Assembly (NCBI RefSeq): GCF_000725485.1
Contig: NZ_JOAG01000016.1
Coordinates: 80,704 to 144,703, forward strand
Origin: Nonomuraea candida
GTDB lineage: Bacteria > Actinomycetota > Actinomycetes > Streptosporangiales > Streptosporangiaceae
Length of the DNA: 64,000 nucleotides
Direction of reading: 5' to 3'
Numbering within the stretch: position 1 is the stretch's first letter; each line of letters opens with the position of its first letter. Under the pieces are notes generated by a model. That model was not told where the DNA came from. It searched no databases and saw nothing but the letters and a program-made list of their open reading frames with translations. This document shows positions 51,842 through 59,647 of this stretch, in pieces. The position numbers and the translations under genes are program-made.

Positions 51842-52320
51842 GGCGTGTTCACCGCCTGACCCATCTCCTGCGCGCCCCTGCGCACGGCGCGCACGATGTT
51901 GCAGTAGCCCGTGCAGCGGCAGAGGTTGCCCTCCAGGCCGTGCCTGATCGTCTCCTCCGACGGGTCCGGGTCGTCCCTGAGCAGGTCGATCGCGGCCATC
52001 ACCATGCCGGGCGTGCAGTAGCCGCACTGCAGCGCGTGCTCTTCGTGGAAGGCCCGCTGCATCGGGTGCAGGTCGCCGTTGGCGCCCAGGCCCTCGATGG
52101 TGACGACGTCACGGCCGTCGGCCTGCACGGCCAGCACCGAGCAGCTCTTGGCGCTCTTGCCGTCGAGCATGACCGTGCAGGCGCCGCAGTTGCTGGTGTC
52201 GCAGCCGATGGGCGTGCCGGTCTTGCCCAGCCGTTCTCGTAGCAGGTGGACGAGCAGGAGCCGCGGCTCGACGTCCTCCTCGTACTTGATCCCGTCGACA
52301 GTGACGGTGATTCGGGGCAT
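51838..52320 (-). CDS. coxS: Molybdenum hydroxylase [2Fe-2S] small subunit (CoxS/CutS)
   Basis: 160 aa. N-terminal plant-type ferredoxin cluster (GCDTSNCGACTVMLDG...SC) and C-terminal helical cluster (CGYCTPGM ... CRCTGYCNI) are complete. First gene of the S-L-M-G operon, all joined by four-base overlaps except coxG. No maturation genes (coxD/E/F) or MoCo genes are nearby, so these must lie elsewhere. Confidence 0.95.
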   Translation of the reverse strand: MPRITVTVDGIKYEEDVEPRLLLVHLLRERLGKTGTPIGCDTSNCGACTVMLDGKSAKSCSVLAVQADGRDVVTIEGLGANGDLHPMQRAFHEEHALQCGYCTPGMVMAAIDLLRDDPDPSEETIRHGLEGNLCRCTGYCNIVRAVRRGAQEMGQAVNTP

Positions 52321-52426
52321 ACGTCCTCCCTCAGGAGCAGGGGAAAGGCGGACACTCCGAACCTACGCCGGTGTTTGTCCCGGTCAAGGGGCACCGATCA
52401 CGGACCACGGCGACGCCCCGCCGCCG

Positions 52427-52558
52427 GACCGCCCGTCACCCGCCCGGAACGGCCTGCGCCACGTGCCGAAGACCGCCCGTCACCCGCCCGGAACGGCCTG
52501 CGGCACGTGCCGAAGACCGCCCGTCACCCGGCCGGAACCGGCTGTGTCACTTGCCGCG
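52427..52558. repeat. 44-bp tandem repeat, three copies, ending on the stop of a small membrane-protein gene
   Basis: Units start at 52427, 52471 and 52515, exactly 44 bases apart; the first two are nearly identical. The third contains the complement of the TGA (52547-52549) and the last codons of the 67-aa gene. The following bases (52559 on, GACCACCCGCGCC) still resemble the unit start. Units contain CACGTG (two copies), a palindrome. Confidence 0.95.
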
Positions 52559-52750
52559 GACCACCCGCGCCACGATCGCCACCAGCCCTGCGAAGGCCAA
52601 TCCCAGCACCATCACACCGACCAGGACCAGCGGATCCCTGATCGCGCGTGTCACTACCAAAATGCCCAGAACGACGAAGAGCAGGCCGCTCAGCAGGGCC
52701 ATCCAGTCGGTCCTGTGCAGGCGGCGGGGCCGCTCCACCTCACGCGGCAC
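52547..52750 (-). CDS. Small membrane protein, 67 aa
   Basis: Two hydrophobic helices (MALLSGLLFVVLGILVV and LVLVGVMVLGLAFAGLVAIVA) behind a basic N-terminus; no catalytic residues. It overlaps the PspC/LiaF-like gene by 11 bases, so it is translationally coupled to it and may be an accessory of the envelope-stress module. Function unknown. Confidence 0.8.
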   Translation of the reverse strand: MPREVERPRRLHRTDWMALLSGLLFVVLGILVVTRAIRDPLVLVGVMVLGLAFAGLVAIVARVVRGK

Positions 52751-54593
52751 GCCGCACCTCCATGTCGCCGACGCCGCCCCGCAGGTTCAGCACGATCGTG
52801 GCGACCTTGCCCTGCGGCTCGACGTCCGGCTCCAGCACCTTGTCCACCCGCATGTCCACGCCGCCCCGCAGCGACTGGTCGAGCACGATGTCCCCGACCT
52901 TGTTCGTGGCGTGCACCTCGATCCTGGCCGTCGGCGGCACGATCACCACCAGCTCACCCGCCGAGACCGCGGCGTTGAACGTCACCTTCGCCCCCGGTGG
53001 CAGCTCCAGCTCCGACAGGTCCAGCATGCCGTCGCCGATCCCCACGTCATAGAGCCTGCTCGCCTCCGCGAGGCTGGTCGGCGCCCACTCCGCCGAACCG
53101 ATGTTCCTGGGCACGCCGCCGAGCATCAGCCCCATGCCGACCACCAGCGTGATCGCCGTGCCCGCGGCCACCAGCCCGGCGCCCCGGCCCCACCAGGCCG
53201 CGACGAGCAGGCCGGCGCCGATGGTGATGAGCATGGCGCCGCCGACGATGGTCGGGCTCACTCCGGCGGCCGACCTGGCTTGGACGGCCACGACGATCCC
53301 TCCAATGATCAATGCCAGCAGAACGGTGATGAGGCCGATGAACGACTTCGGCCGCCGCTTGCGCTCCCGCTGCTGCGGGACGGCGCGGCCGTACAGGGCG
53401 GGGTCGTAGGGCGAGTAGCCGCCCGGCCCGCCCGGCCTCCTGGACGGGTCCAGCGGCCGGTACGGGCCGTGCGGCGCGAACGGCTCCCCGTAACCGGAGT
53501 AGTCGACGGCGGTCGACGGGCCGGGACGGTAGGCGGGCCGCTGGGGCTCCTGAGGCGCCTGCGGCGGCTCGTACGGCTGCTCGTACGGCGGGACGGCGTG
53601 CTGCGCGGTCACCGCCTCGGGCGACACCCGCTCCTCGTCCGGGTGCTCGGGGGGTGCCAGGAAGGCCGCCTCCCGCATCTCCCGATCGGCCTCCCGCCGC
53701 TCCCGCGCCGCGTCGGCGTCCCGTCCTGCCGGGTCCGCGGCGGGGGCCACGCGCGGGGGAGCGGCCTCCTCGACGGCGGCGGCCTCCTGGTGAGCGGGGG
53801 CCTCCGGCGGGGCCGGCTCCTCGGGGCGGGCGGGCGCGGACACCTCGTGCACCGGCGTCGCGACCTGGCCGGGCGCGGCGGCCGGCGTCTCGGGACGGGG
53901 CACGGCGGTGGTCGGCGGGGCCGGCGTCTCGGGACGGGGGACGGCCGTGGTGGGCGGGGCCGGATGCGGGGCCTGCTCGGGGGCCTGCGCGGGGGCCTGC
54001 TCAGGGGCCGGTCCAGGGGCCGGTCGCGGGGCTGCGACGGGCGGGGCGGGCGCGCCGGGCGCCTGGGGAGCCGCCTCCCTGGTCTCGTACGGCGTCGCGC
54101 CCCTGGCCGCGTACGGCGCCGCCGGCGGCCACGAGTCGCGCCGCCTGCTCAGCCGCTCGGGCATCGAGCGCACCAGCCCGCGCAGGTCCACCCCGTTGGC
54201 GTGGGCGGCCAGCAGCGACACGGCCAGGAACACCGCGGCCACCAGCGTGCCGCCGTCCAGCCAGACGGTCGCCAGGTTGATCGCGAGCCCGAACCCCAGC
54301 ACCGCCGTCAGCAGCGCCATCACGGCCTCGGCGTCGAAGTCGCGCCGCGTCCACTGCTCGATGATCCCCGGCCGGCCGTTCGGCTCCTTCATCAGCAGGA
54401 ACGCCGCGAGGTAGAGGAACAGCCCGATGCCGGAGCCCAGCAGCAGCACCGCGAAGCCCACGCGGAACACCACCGGGTCGATGCCGGTGTGCCGCCCGAG
54501 CCCGGCGCAGACCCCCATGAGGAAACGCCCTTCAGCGCTGCGGCGCAGCTCTCGGTGGGGGGCGGCCGGTCGCCTGGGCGGAGCTTCTGTCAT
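52740..54593 (-). CDS. PspC-domain / LiaF-like membrane protein
   Basis: 617 aa. N-terminal PspC domain (residues about 15-72: ELRRSAEGRFLMGVCAGLGRHTGIDPVVFRVGF...LYLAAFLLM), two more helices, and a cytoplasmic Pro/Ala/Glu-rich stretch of about 270 residues with a duplicated PPTTAVPRPETPA. About four further helices and a C-terminal beta-rich domain (LDLSELELPPGAKVTFNAAVSAGELVVIVPP...) like LiaF/DUF4097 follow. LiaF-type proteins hold a LiaS kinase inactive until envelope damage. It diverges from just such a kinase. Few bases separate AGGGGG and the ATG, so the start is not certain. Confidence 0.88.
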   Translation of the reverse strand: MTEAPPRRPAAPHRELRRSAEGRFLMGVCAGLGRHTGIDPVVFRVGFAVLLLGSGIGLFLYLAAFLLMKEPNGRPGIIEQWTRRDFDAEAVMALLTAVLGFGLAINLATVWLDGGTLVAAVFLAVSLLAAHANGVDLRGLVRSMPERLSRRRDSWPPAAPYAARGATPYETREAAPQAPGAPAPPVAAPRPAPGPAPEQAPAQAPEQAPHPAPPTTAVPRPETPAPPTTAVPRPETPAAAPGQVATPVHEVSAPARPEEPAPPEAPAHQEAAAVEEAAPPRVAPAADPAGRDADAARERREADREMREAAFLAPPEHPDEERVSPEAVTAQHAVPPYEQPYEPPQAPQEPQRPAYRPGPSTAVDYSGYGEPFAPHGPYRPLDPSRRPGGPGGYSPYDPALYGRAVPQQRERKRRPKSFIGLITVLLALIIGGIVVAVQARSAAGVSPTIVGGAMLITIGAGLLVAAWWGRGAGLVAAGTAITLVVGMGLMLGGVPRNIGSAEWAPTSLAEASRLYDVGIGDGMLDLSELELPPGAKVTFNAAVSAGELVVIVPPTARIEVHATNKVGDIVLDQSLRGGVDMRVDKVLEPDVEPQGKVATIVLNLRGGVGDMEVRRAA

Positions 54594-54707
54594 GCCCCCT
54601 ATCGTGGCCCCGCGCGCGGTGTGCACGCATCCGGGACACCCCTGACCCGACCCGGGGGTTGTTCCCTGATGCCCGCATGGCCCGCGACGTGTGACTATGG
54701 CCATGTT

Positions 54708-55919
54708 ATGGCAGACCAGAAGACACTCGCCGAGCAGAGCGGCGACAGGCCCTATCGGCGGATGATGCGCCCCCAGGAGGGGCGCCTGCTCGGTGGTGTC
54801 GCGCAGGGGCTGGCGACCCAGCTCAAGCTTGATCCCGTGGTGATCCGGCTGATGTTCGTGCTGCTCACGGTGGTGGTGCAGGGGGCCGGCGCGGTGGCGT
54901 ACGCGGTGTTGTGGATGGTCACGCCGCGCCAGCCGTACGAGGGGCCGCCGCCGCAGCGGGACTGGAGCCAGCTCGCCGCGTTCAGCGCGATCGGGATGGC
55001 GTTGTTCGCCTTCGGCTGGCTGACGGGGGCCAGCCAGGGCGGCATCGGCATGCTGCCGTTCGCCATGGGCGGCATCGGCGCGCTGATCCTGTGGCAGCAG
55101 GCCGATCCGGAGCGCCGCAAGACCTGGGTGAGCGGCGCGTCGCTGAGCATGCGGAAGAACCGGGTCCGCACCCTGCTCGGCATCGTCCTGGTCGTGATCG
55201 GCGGGGCCGGGTTCCTGGCGGCCGAGGGGGAGCTGCCCCAGATCAGGGACAGCCTGATGTTCACCGTCGTCGTGGTCGGCGGCCTGGCGGTCATCGCCGC
55301 GCCCTGGCTGGCCGGCCTGTGGAAAGAGCTGCAACTGGAGCGGCGCGAGCGCATCAGGCAGGAGGAGCGGGCCGAGGTGGCCGCCATGGTGCACGACTCG
55401 GTGCTGCACACGCTCACGCTGATCCAGCGCGTGGCCCACGACCCGCGCGAGGTCTCCCGGCTGGCCCGCTCGCAGGAGCGCGAGCTGCGCAACTGGCTCT
55501 ACCAGCCGGCCCAGGACGCCGACGCCACGCTCGCCGCCGCCGTCCGCCGGATCGCCGCCGAGGAGGAGGACGCGCACGGCGTGCCCATCGAGGTGGTCTG
55601 CGTCGGCGACATCGACCTCGACCCGGCCGGGAAGCTGGGCGCGACGCTGAAGGCCTCCCGGCAGGCGATGGTGAACGCGGCCAAATACTCTGAGAGTCCG
55701 TCCATCTCCGTCTATGCGGAAGTCGAGGGGGAAGAGGTCACGATTTTCGTGAAGGATCGGGGCAAGGGGTTCGACCTTGAGGCGGTGCCGCTGGACAGGA
55801 TGGGGATCAGGGAGTCCATCATCGGGAGAATGGAACGTCACGGTGGCGCGGCCCGGATTCGCACCGAGCCGGGCGAGGGCACGGAAGTGATGTTGACGAT
55901 GAAGGTGGAGAAGGCATGA
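54708..55919 (+). CDS. PspC-domain sensor histidine kinase (LiaS/DesK-like)
   Basis: 403 aa from ATG at 54708. PspC domain at residues about 18-75 (RPQEGRLLGGVAQGLATQLKLDPVVIRL), then four to five more membrane helices. HisKA_3-like helices carry the phosphoacceptor His229 in VAAMVHDSVLHTLTLIQ. The ATPase domain has NAAKYSES (N box) and VKDRGKGFD (G1). It reads as a membrane-stress kinase. The stop overlaps the regulator start by four bases. No clear ribosome site; leaderless translation possible. Confidence 0.92.
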   Translation: MADQKTLAEQSGDRPYRRMMRPQEGRLLGGVAQGLATQLKLDPVVIRLMFVLLTVVVQGAGAVAYAVLWMVTPRQPYEGPPPQRDWSQLAAFSAIGMALFAFGWLTGASQGGIGMLPFAMGGIGALILWQQADPERRKTWVSGASLSMRKNRVRTLLGIVLVVIGGAGFLAAEGELPQIRDSLMFTVVVVGGLAVIAAPWLAGLWKELQLERRERIRQEERAEVAAMVHDSVLHTLTLIQRVAHDPREVSRLARSQERELRNWLYQPAQDADATLAAAVRRIAAEEEDAHGVPIEVVCVGDIDLDPAGKLGATLKASRQAMVNAAKYSESPSISVYAEVEGEEVTIFVKDRGKGFDLEAVPLDRMGIRESIIGRMERHGGAARIRTEPGEGTEVMLTMKVEKA

Positions 55920-56548
55920 CGCGCGTACTGATCGTTGATGACCACCGGTTGTTCCGATCGGGCGTGCGCGCCGAGCTGGGCGACTCGATCGAGGTCGTGG
56001 GCGAGGCCGAGGACGTCGAGACGGCGGTGCGGGCGATCGCCGAGCACCAGCCCGACGTGGTGCTGCTCGACGTGCACATGCCGGGGGGCGGCGGCCAGGA
56101 GGTGCTGCGCCGGGTGCTGGGCTCCGGCTCCCAGGTGCGCTTCCTCGCCCTGTCGGTCTCCGACGCCGCCGAAGACGTCATCGGCGTGATCAGGGGCGGA
56201 GCCCGCGGCTACGTCACCAAGAACATCAGCGGCAAGGAGCTGACCGACGCGATCCGCCGGGTGGCCGAGGGCGACGCGGTCTTCTCGCCGCGGCTGGCGG
56301 GCTTCGTGCTGGACGCGTTCGCCTCCTCCGAGGCGCCGTCCATCGACCCCGAGCTCGACTCGCTGACGCAGCGGGAGCGGGAGGTGCTGCGGCTGATCGC
56401 GCGGGGCTACGCGTACAAGGAGATCGCCAAGGAGCTGTTCATCTCGGTGAAGACGGTGGAGACCCACGTGTCGTCGGTGCTGCGCAAGCTCCAGCTCTCC
56501 AACCGCCACGAGCTCTCCCGCTGGGCCACCGCGCGCCGGCTGGTCTGA
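55916..56548 (+). CDS. NarL/LuxR-family response regulator (LiaR-like)
   Basis: 210 aa. Receiver: VDDH, phosphoacceptor Asp52 (VVLLDVHMP), ALSVSD, TKNIS lysine. C-terminal LuxR HTH: LTQREREVLRLIARGYAYKEIAKELFISVKTVETHVSSVLRKL. Partner of the overlapping kinase. Probable targets include the divergent PspC/LiaF-like gene. About 10 bases after the stop begins a T-rich stretch with ACGCGTTCTT repeated (56571-56605), a possible terminator zone. Confidence 0.95.
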   Translation: MTRVLIVDDHRLFRSGVRAELGDSIEVVGEAEDVETAVRAIAEHQPDVVLLDVHMPGGGGQEVLRRVLGSGSQVRFLALSVSDAAEDVIGVIRGGARGYVTKNISGKELTDAIRRVAEGDAVFSPRLAGFVLDAFASSEAPSIDPELDSLTQREREVLRLIARGYAYKEIAKELFISVKTVETHVSSVLRKLQLSNRHELSRWATARRLV

Positions 56549-56992
56549 GTTCTCGCCCTCTTCTTTTTACGCGTTCTTCTTTCACGCGTTCTTTTACGCG
56601 GTGCCGTGGTCCGCCACCCGCCGCACTTCGGCGCGGGGCCCTCCAGGAAACGCCCGCTGACCCTTCACCGCCGGCCCGCCGCTACGCGAGCCCACGTTGC
56701 CCGACCGCGTGGCGTCCCCGAGCCCGATCGCGGGGCGTTCCGGCGTCTGATCGCGTGGTGTTCCAGGGGCCGGTGGGGTTTCAGGCTGTCCGGGGGTGAT
56801 CGTCCGGTTTCTGCTTGCCAGACTTTCCGGACATGAGGCTCGTCGCGCTCCATCTGCTCATACATCCCGCTTAGCGGGATTTAGCGGTTTTTGGACCGTT
56901 ACAGGATAGTTATCGGTCATCTGCCTACGAATCAGGGCGCTCAGTTGTCACACAAGGAGGTAGTCGAAAGCACTTAGTCCAGGAGTAACCCC
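56549..56992. other. 444-base gap without a convincing gene; long leader of the L,D-transpeptidase gene
   Basis: Holds a T-rich zone with repeated ACGCGTTCTT (56571-56605), an uninformative G/C-rich middle, and then an A/T-richer 130 bases. There the hairpin ATCCCGC-TTA-GCGGGAT (56864-56880) is followed by TTTAGCGGTTTTT, which looks like an intrinsic terminator. At 56954 a perfect AAGGAGG ribosome-site sequence is followed by no start codon within range. No riboswitch consensus was recognised. Confidence 0.5.
56864..56893 (+). terminator. Hairpin followed by T tract upstream of the L,D-transpeptidase gene
   Basis: A 7-bp stem (ATCCCGC / GCGGGAT, loop TTA) with TTT and a later TTTTT. It may end transcription from the LiaR-like gene, or act as an attenuator if the next promoter is upstream of it. 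Confidence 0.5.
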
Positions 56993-57991
56993 TTGAAGCG
57001 CGTCACCCGGATGCTTCCGGCACTGGTGGCACTGGTCGCCGCGACGGCGTGTGCGGCGGAGACCGTGCCCGCCCCGCGAGCCCAGGCCACCCCTGCGGCC
57101 CAGGCCGCCGCCGTCGTCGTGCCCGCCGCCGTCACCCCGGCCCCGTCCCCGTCGGCGTCCCCCTCCGCGGCCCCGGCGAAGAAGATCAAGCTTCGCATCG
57201 CGGACATCACCCCGATGGGGGAGAAGACCGAGAAGGTGGGCGTCGGGTTCCCGATCATCGTCACCTTCGACCGCGACGTGAAGAACAGGGCGGCCGTGGA
57301 GGCGCTGCTGGACGTCGAGTCGGAGGAGCCGGTCGAGGGCGCCTGGCGCTGGGTGTCGGCCCGCAAGGTCATCTACCGGACGAAGACGTACTGGAAGCCG
57401 TACCAGAAGGTGCTGTTCACCGCGCGGCTGTCGGAGCTGCCCGGCAACGAGGGCGCCAAGAACGTCTCCCGCCGGTTCGCCGTGGGCGCGAAGAACGTCT
57501 CCGTGGTCGACACCCGCAAGCACACGATGAAGGTCTACCGCAACGGCAAGCTGGCCAAGCGGATCCCGATCAGCGCCGGCAAGGGCGGCCTGATCAGGAA
57601 CGGCGTGGACGTCTACCTCACCACCAGCGGCGTGCACCTGACGATGGGCAAGAAGGCCGTCGAGACCATGACCTCCTCCTGGATGGGCGTGACGGACCCG
57701 AAGGACCCGCGCTACTACAAGGAGGAGATCCCGTGGGCGGTGCGCATCTCCGACAGCGGTGAGTACGTGCACCAGAGCGCCGGCTACTACCAGTACCTGG
57801 GCCGGTCCAACCAGAGCCACGGCTGCGTGCGCGCCACCCCGGCCGGCGCGAAGTGGTTCTACCAGATCACCCAGCGCGGCGACGTCGTGAAGATCACGGG
57901 CACCAAGCGCAAGCTCCAGTGGAACAACGGCTGGAGCTACTGGCAGCTCAACTGGACCCAGTGGAAGAAGGGCAGCGCCCTGAAGAGCTGA
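56993..57991 (+). CDS. Exported L,D-transpeptidase (YkuD domain)
   Basis: 332 aa from a TTG start with AGGAG seven bases upstream. The signal peptide ends in VAATAC, a lipobox-like site, so it may be a lipoprotein. An Ala/Pro-rich stretch, an Ig-like domain (about 65-165) and the YkuD domain follow, with HQSAGYYQYLG and SHGCVRATP (catalytic Cys278). It forms 3-3 cross-links in peptidoglycan outside the membrane. The C-terminal Trp-rich tail (WNNGWSYWQLNWTQWKKG) is typical of mycobacterial and streptosporangial Ldts. Confidence 0.95.
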   Translation: MKRVTRMLPALVALVAATACAAETVPAPRAQATPAAQAAAVVVPAAVTPAPSPSASPSAAPAKKIKLRIADITPMGEKTEKVGVGFPIIVTFDRDVKNRAAVEALLDVESEEPVEGAWRWVSARKVIYRTKTYWKPYQKVLFTARLSELPGNEGAKNVSRRFAVGAKNVSVVDTRKHTMKVYRNGKLAKRIPISAGKGGLIRNGVDVYLTTSGVHLTMGKKAVETMTSSWMGVTDPKDPRYYKEEIPWAVRISDSGEYVHQSAGYYQYLGRSNQSHGCVRATPAGAKWFYQITQRGDVVKITGTKRKLQWNNGWSYWQLNWTQWKKGSALKS

Positions 57992-58043
57992 CGCACCCGG
58001 ACCCTGGTGGGCGGCGCGCGCCGAAGAGCCGGCGCCGCCCGGA
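57982..58043. repeat. Degenerate 41-base repeat across the L,D-transpeptidase stop
   Basis: GAAGAGCTGACGC-ACCCGGA (57982-58001, with the TGA stop inside) recurs as GAAGAGCCGGCGCCGCCCGGA at 58023-58043. Similarity is about 16 of 20. Weaker than the other stop-anchored repeats. Confidence 0.45.
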
Positions 58044-58049
58044 GACGAG

Positions 58050-58078
58050 GGGGCCGCTCCCGCGACGGGAGCGGCCCC
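58050..58078 (+). terminator. Terminator of the L,D-transpeptidase gene
   Basis: GGGGCCGCTCCC and GGGAGCGGCCCC form a perfect 12-bp stem with loop GCGAC, followed by TTTCC. It lies 58 bases past the stop. Confidence 0.85.
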
Positions 58079-58082
58079 TTTC

Positions 58083-58225
58083 CGCGTCATGGGGACACCG
58101 CGCCGGACGTCATGGGATATCGCCTCGGACATCAGGGGGAGATCGCGTCAGACGTCAGGGGGAGATCGCGTCGGACGTCATGGGGGACATTTCGCCGGGC
58201 TTTCATGGGGACATCGCGCCGGGGG
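58083..58225. repeat. Degenerate 23-bp tandem array upstream of the serine hydrolase gene
   Basis: About six units beginning CGCGTC or CGCGCC and containing GGACGTCATGGGG start near 58083, 58099, 58121, 58144, 58167, 58192 and 58215. Spacing is mostly 22-25 bases. Several units hold GACGTC, a palindrome. No open frame of note. The array fills the gap between a terminator and the next gene's leader. Confidence 0.8.
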
Positions 58226-58300
58226 AAACGGCGGGGAAACGGGCTGCCTGTTTGCATCTGTCGCGGCTCGAACCCCATCGAACCCGTCGAGAGGAACCCC

Positions 58301-59566
58301 ATGACGTCGCAACCTCCCGCGCCCACCCCCTCGCGCCGTTCGGCCCTCGGGCTGCTGGGCGGCCTCCCGCTGGCGGCCGGCGGCCTCCTGGCCGCGCCGG
58401 GAGCCGCCGGGGCGGCCACCGGCGGCCCCGCGCGTTCCGGCCCCATCCCGAAGGACCTGCGGCCCGGCGGAGCCTTCGACCGGTACGTCAAGGAGCTGGC
58501 GGACAAGGACGAGTTCTCCGGCACCGTGCTGCTCGCGCACCGCGGCCGCCACGTGCTGGCCCGCGCCTACGGCTGGGCGGACCGGGAACGCGGGGTCCGC
58601 AACCGCACCGACACCATCTACGCCCTCGCCTCGGCCTCCAAGCCGTTCACGGGACTCGCCGTCGTGCGGCTCGCCGAGCAGCGCAAGCTCAACTTCCACG
58701 ACCTGGTGAGCAAGCACCTGGACGGGCTGCCGAAGGAGATGGCCGACCAGATCACCGTGCATCATCTCCTCACGCACACCAGCGGCCTCGGCGACGCCCG
58801 GCGGCCCGGCGAGAAGCCGCCGCCGGAGCGGATCCACCACAGCTACGAGGAGCAGATGGCGGCCTTCTGGGAGAACCTGAAGACGTTCGAGCCGGAGTTC
58901 ACGCCCGGCACGAAGAAGGCGTACAGCAGCATGGGCTACATCCTGCTCGGCGAGCTCGTGGCGAAGGTCTCCGGCATGTCGCTCCAGGACTACGTCCGCC
59001 GGCACATCTTCCGGCCGGCCGGCATGGAGGACTCCGCCTACTACGACCGCGGCCAGTGGCTGACCGACGGCCGCATCGCCCATCCGTACATGTATCAGGA
59101 GGACGGCACGCGGGTGGACGCCGTCCGCAACCTCGACAAGGGCTCGGTCTACGGCGACGCGGGGCAGGGCAGCAACTCGGCGCGCGGCTGGATGGGCACG
59201 GGCGGCGGCAACGGCTTCGCCACCGCCCCGGACCTGGTCCGCTTCGCGACCGCGCTGCAGGAGCACCGGCTGACCTCGCGGCCCTACACCGAGCTCTACG
59301 TGAACGGCAAGATCTCCGCCAAGCCGCTCAGGGAGGACCCCTCAGGCAGCGCGCTGCGCGGGGAGACCTTCCAGGCGTACGGGCCGGTGGCCCCCCTCTA
59401 CAACAACCAGCGCATCATCACCCACGGGGGCGGTGCGGGCGGCATCTCGACGAGCTGGTCCATCTACCTCGACCTGGACTGGACGGCCGTCATCCTGAGC
59501 AACTACGACCTGCGCAGCATCGAGCCGATCATCGCCCTGGAGCGCAAGCTGATCACCGGCGCGTAG
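58301..59566 (+). CDS. Tat-exported serine hydrolase (beta-lactamase/PBP4*-like)
   Basis: 421 aa from ATG at 58301 (GAGAGGA upstream). The N-terminus PSRRSALGLLGGLPLAAGGLLAAP is a twin-arginine signal peptide, cleaved near AGAAT. The catalytic SxxK is SASK in ALASASKPFTG; YSSMGY provides the YxN-like site, and THGGGAGG the HxG-like triad. Secreted D-aminopeptidase or esterase-type enzyme; true beta-lactamase activity is unlikely from family knowledge. Confidence 0.93.
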   Translation: MTSQPPAPTPSRRSALGLLGGLPLAAGGLLAAPGAAGAATGGPARSGPIPKDLRPGGAFDRYVKELADKDEFSGTVLLAHRGRHVLARAYGWADRERGVRNRTDTIYALASASKPFTGLAVVRLAEQRKLNFHDLVSKHLDGLPKEMADQITVHHLLTHTSGLGDARRPGEKPPPERIHHSYEEQMAAFWENLKTFEPEFTPGTKKAYSSMGYILLGELVAKVSGMSLQDYVRRHIFRPAGMEDSAYYDRGQWLTDGRIAHPYMYQEDGTRVDAVRNLDKGSVYGDAGQGSNSARGWMGTGGGNGFATAPDLVRFATALQEHRLTSRPYTELYVNGKISAKPLREDPSGSALRGETFQAYGPVAPLYNNQRIITHGGGAGGISTSWSIYLDLDWTAVILSNYDLRSIEPIIALERKLITGA

Positions 59567-59587
59567 CCGCCGGAGCCCTCCCCTCCG

Positions 59588-59647
59588 GGAGGGCCCAGAG
59601 GAGGGTCGAGAGCTTCTCCGATGGGAGGGCTCAGAGCTTTTCCAGCG
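59588..59647. repeat. 24-bp repeat anchored on the pcrA stop codon
   Basis: 59600-59623 and 59624-59647 match at 17 of 24 positions (GGAGGG...GAGAGCTT.TCC). The right copy contains the last codons and the complement of the TGA (59631-59633) of the helicase gene. A third partial copy GGGAGGGCCCAGAG lies at 59587-59600. Confidence 0.65.

Noticed and set aside
56549..56992. c-di-AMP (ydaO-type) riboswitch in the leader of the wall-enzyme gene
   Set aside because: Such riboswitches precede wall-enzyme genes in actinobacteria, but I could not find the conserved core; only a short hairpin and a lone ribosome-site sequence are visible.
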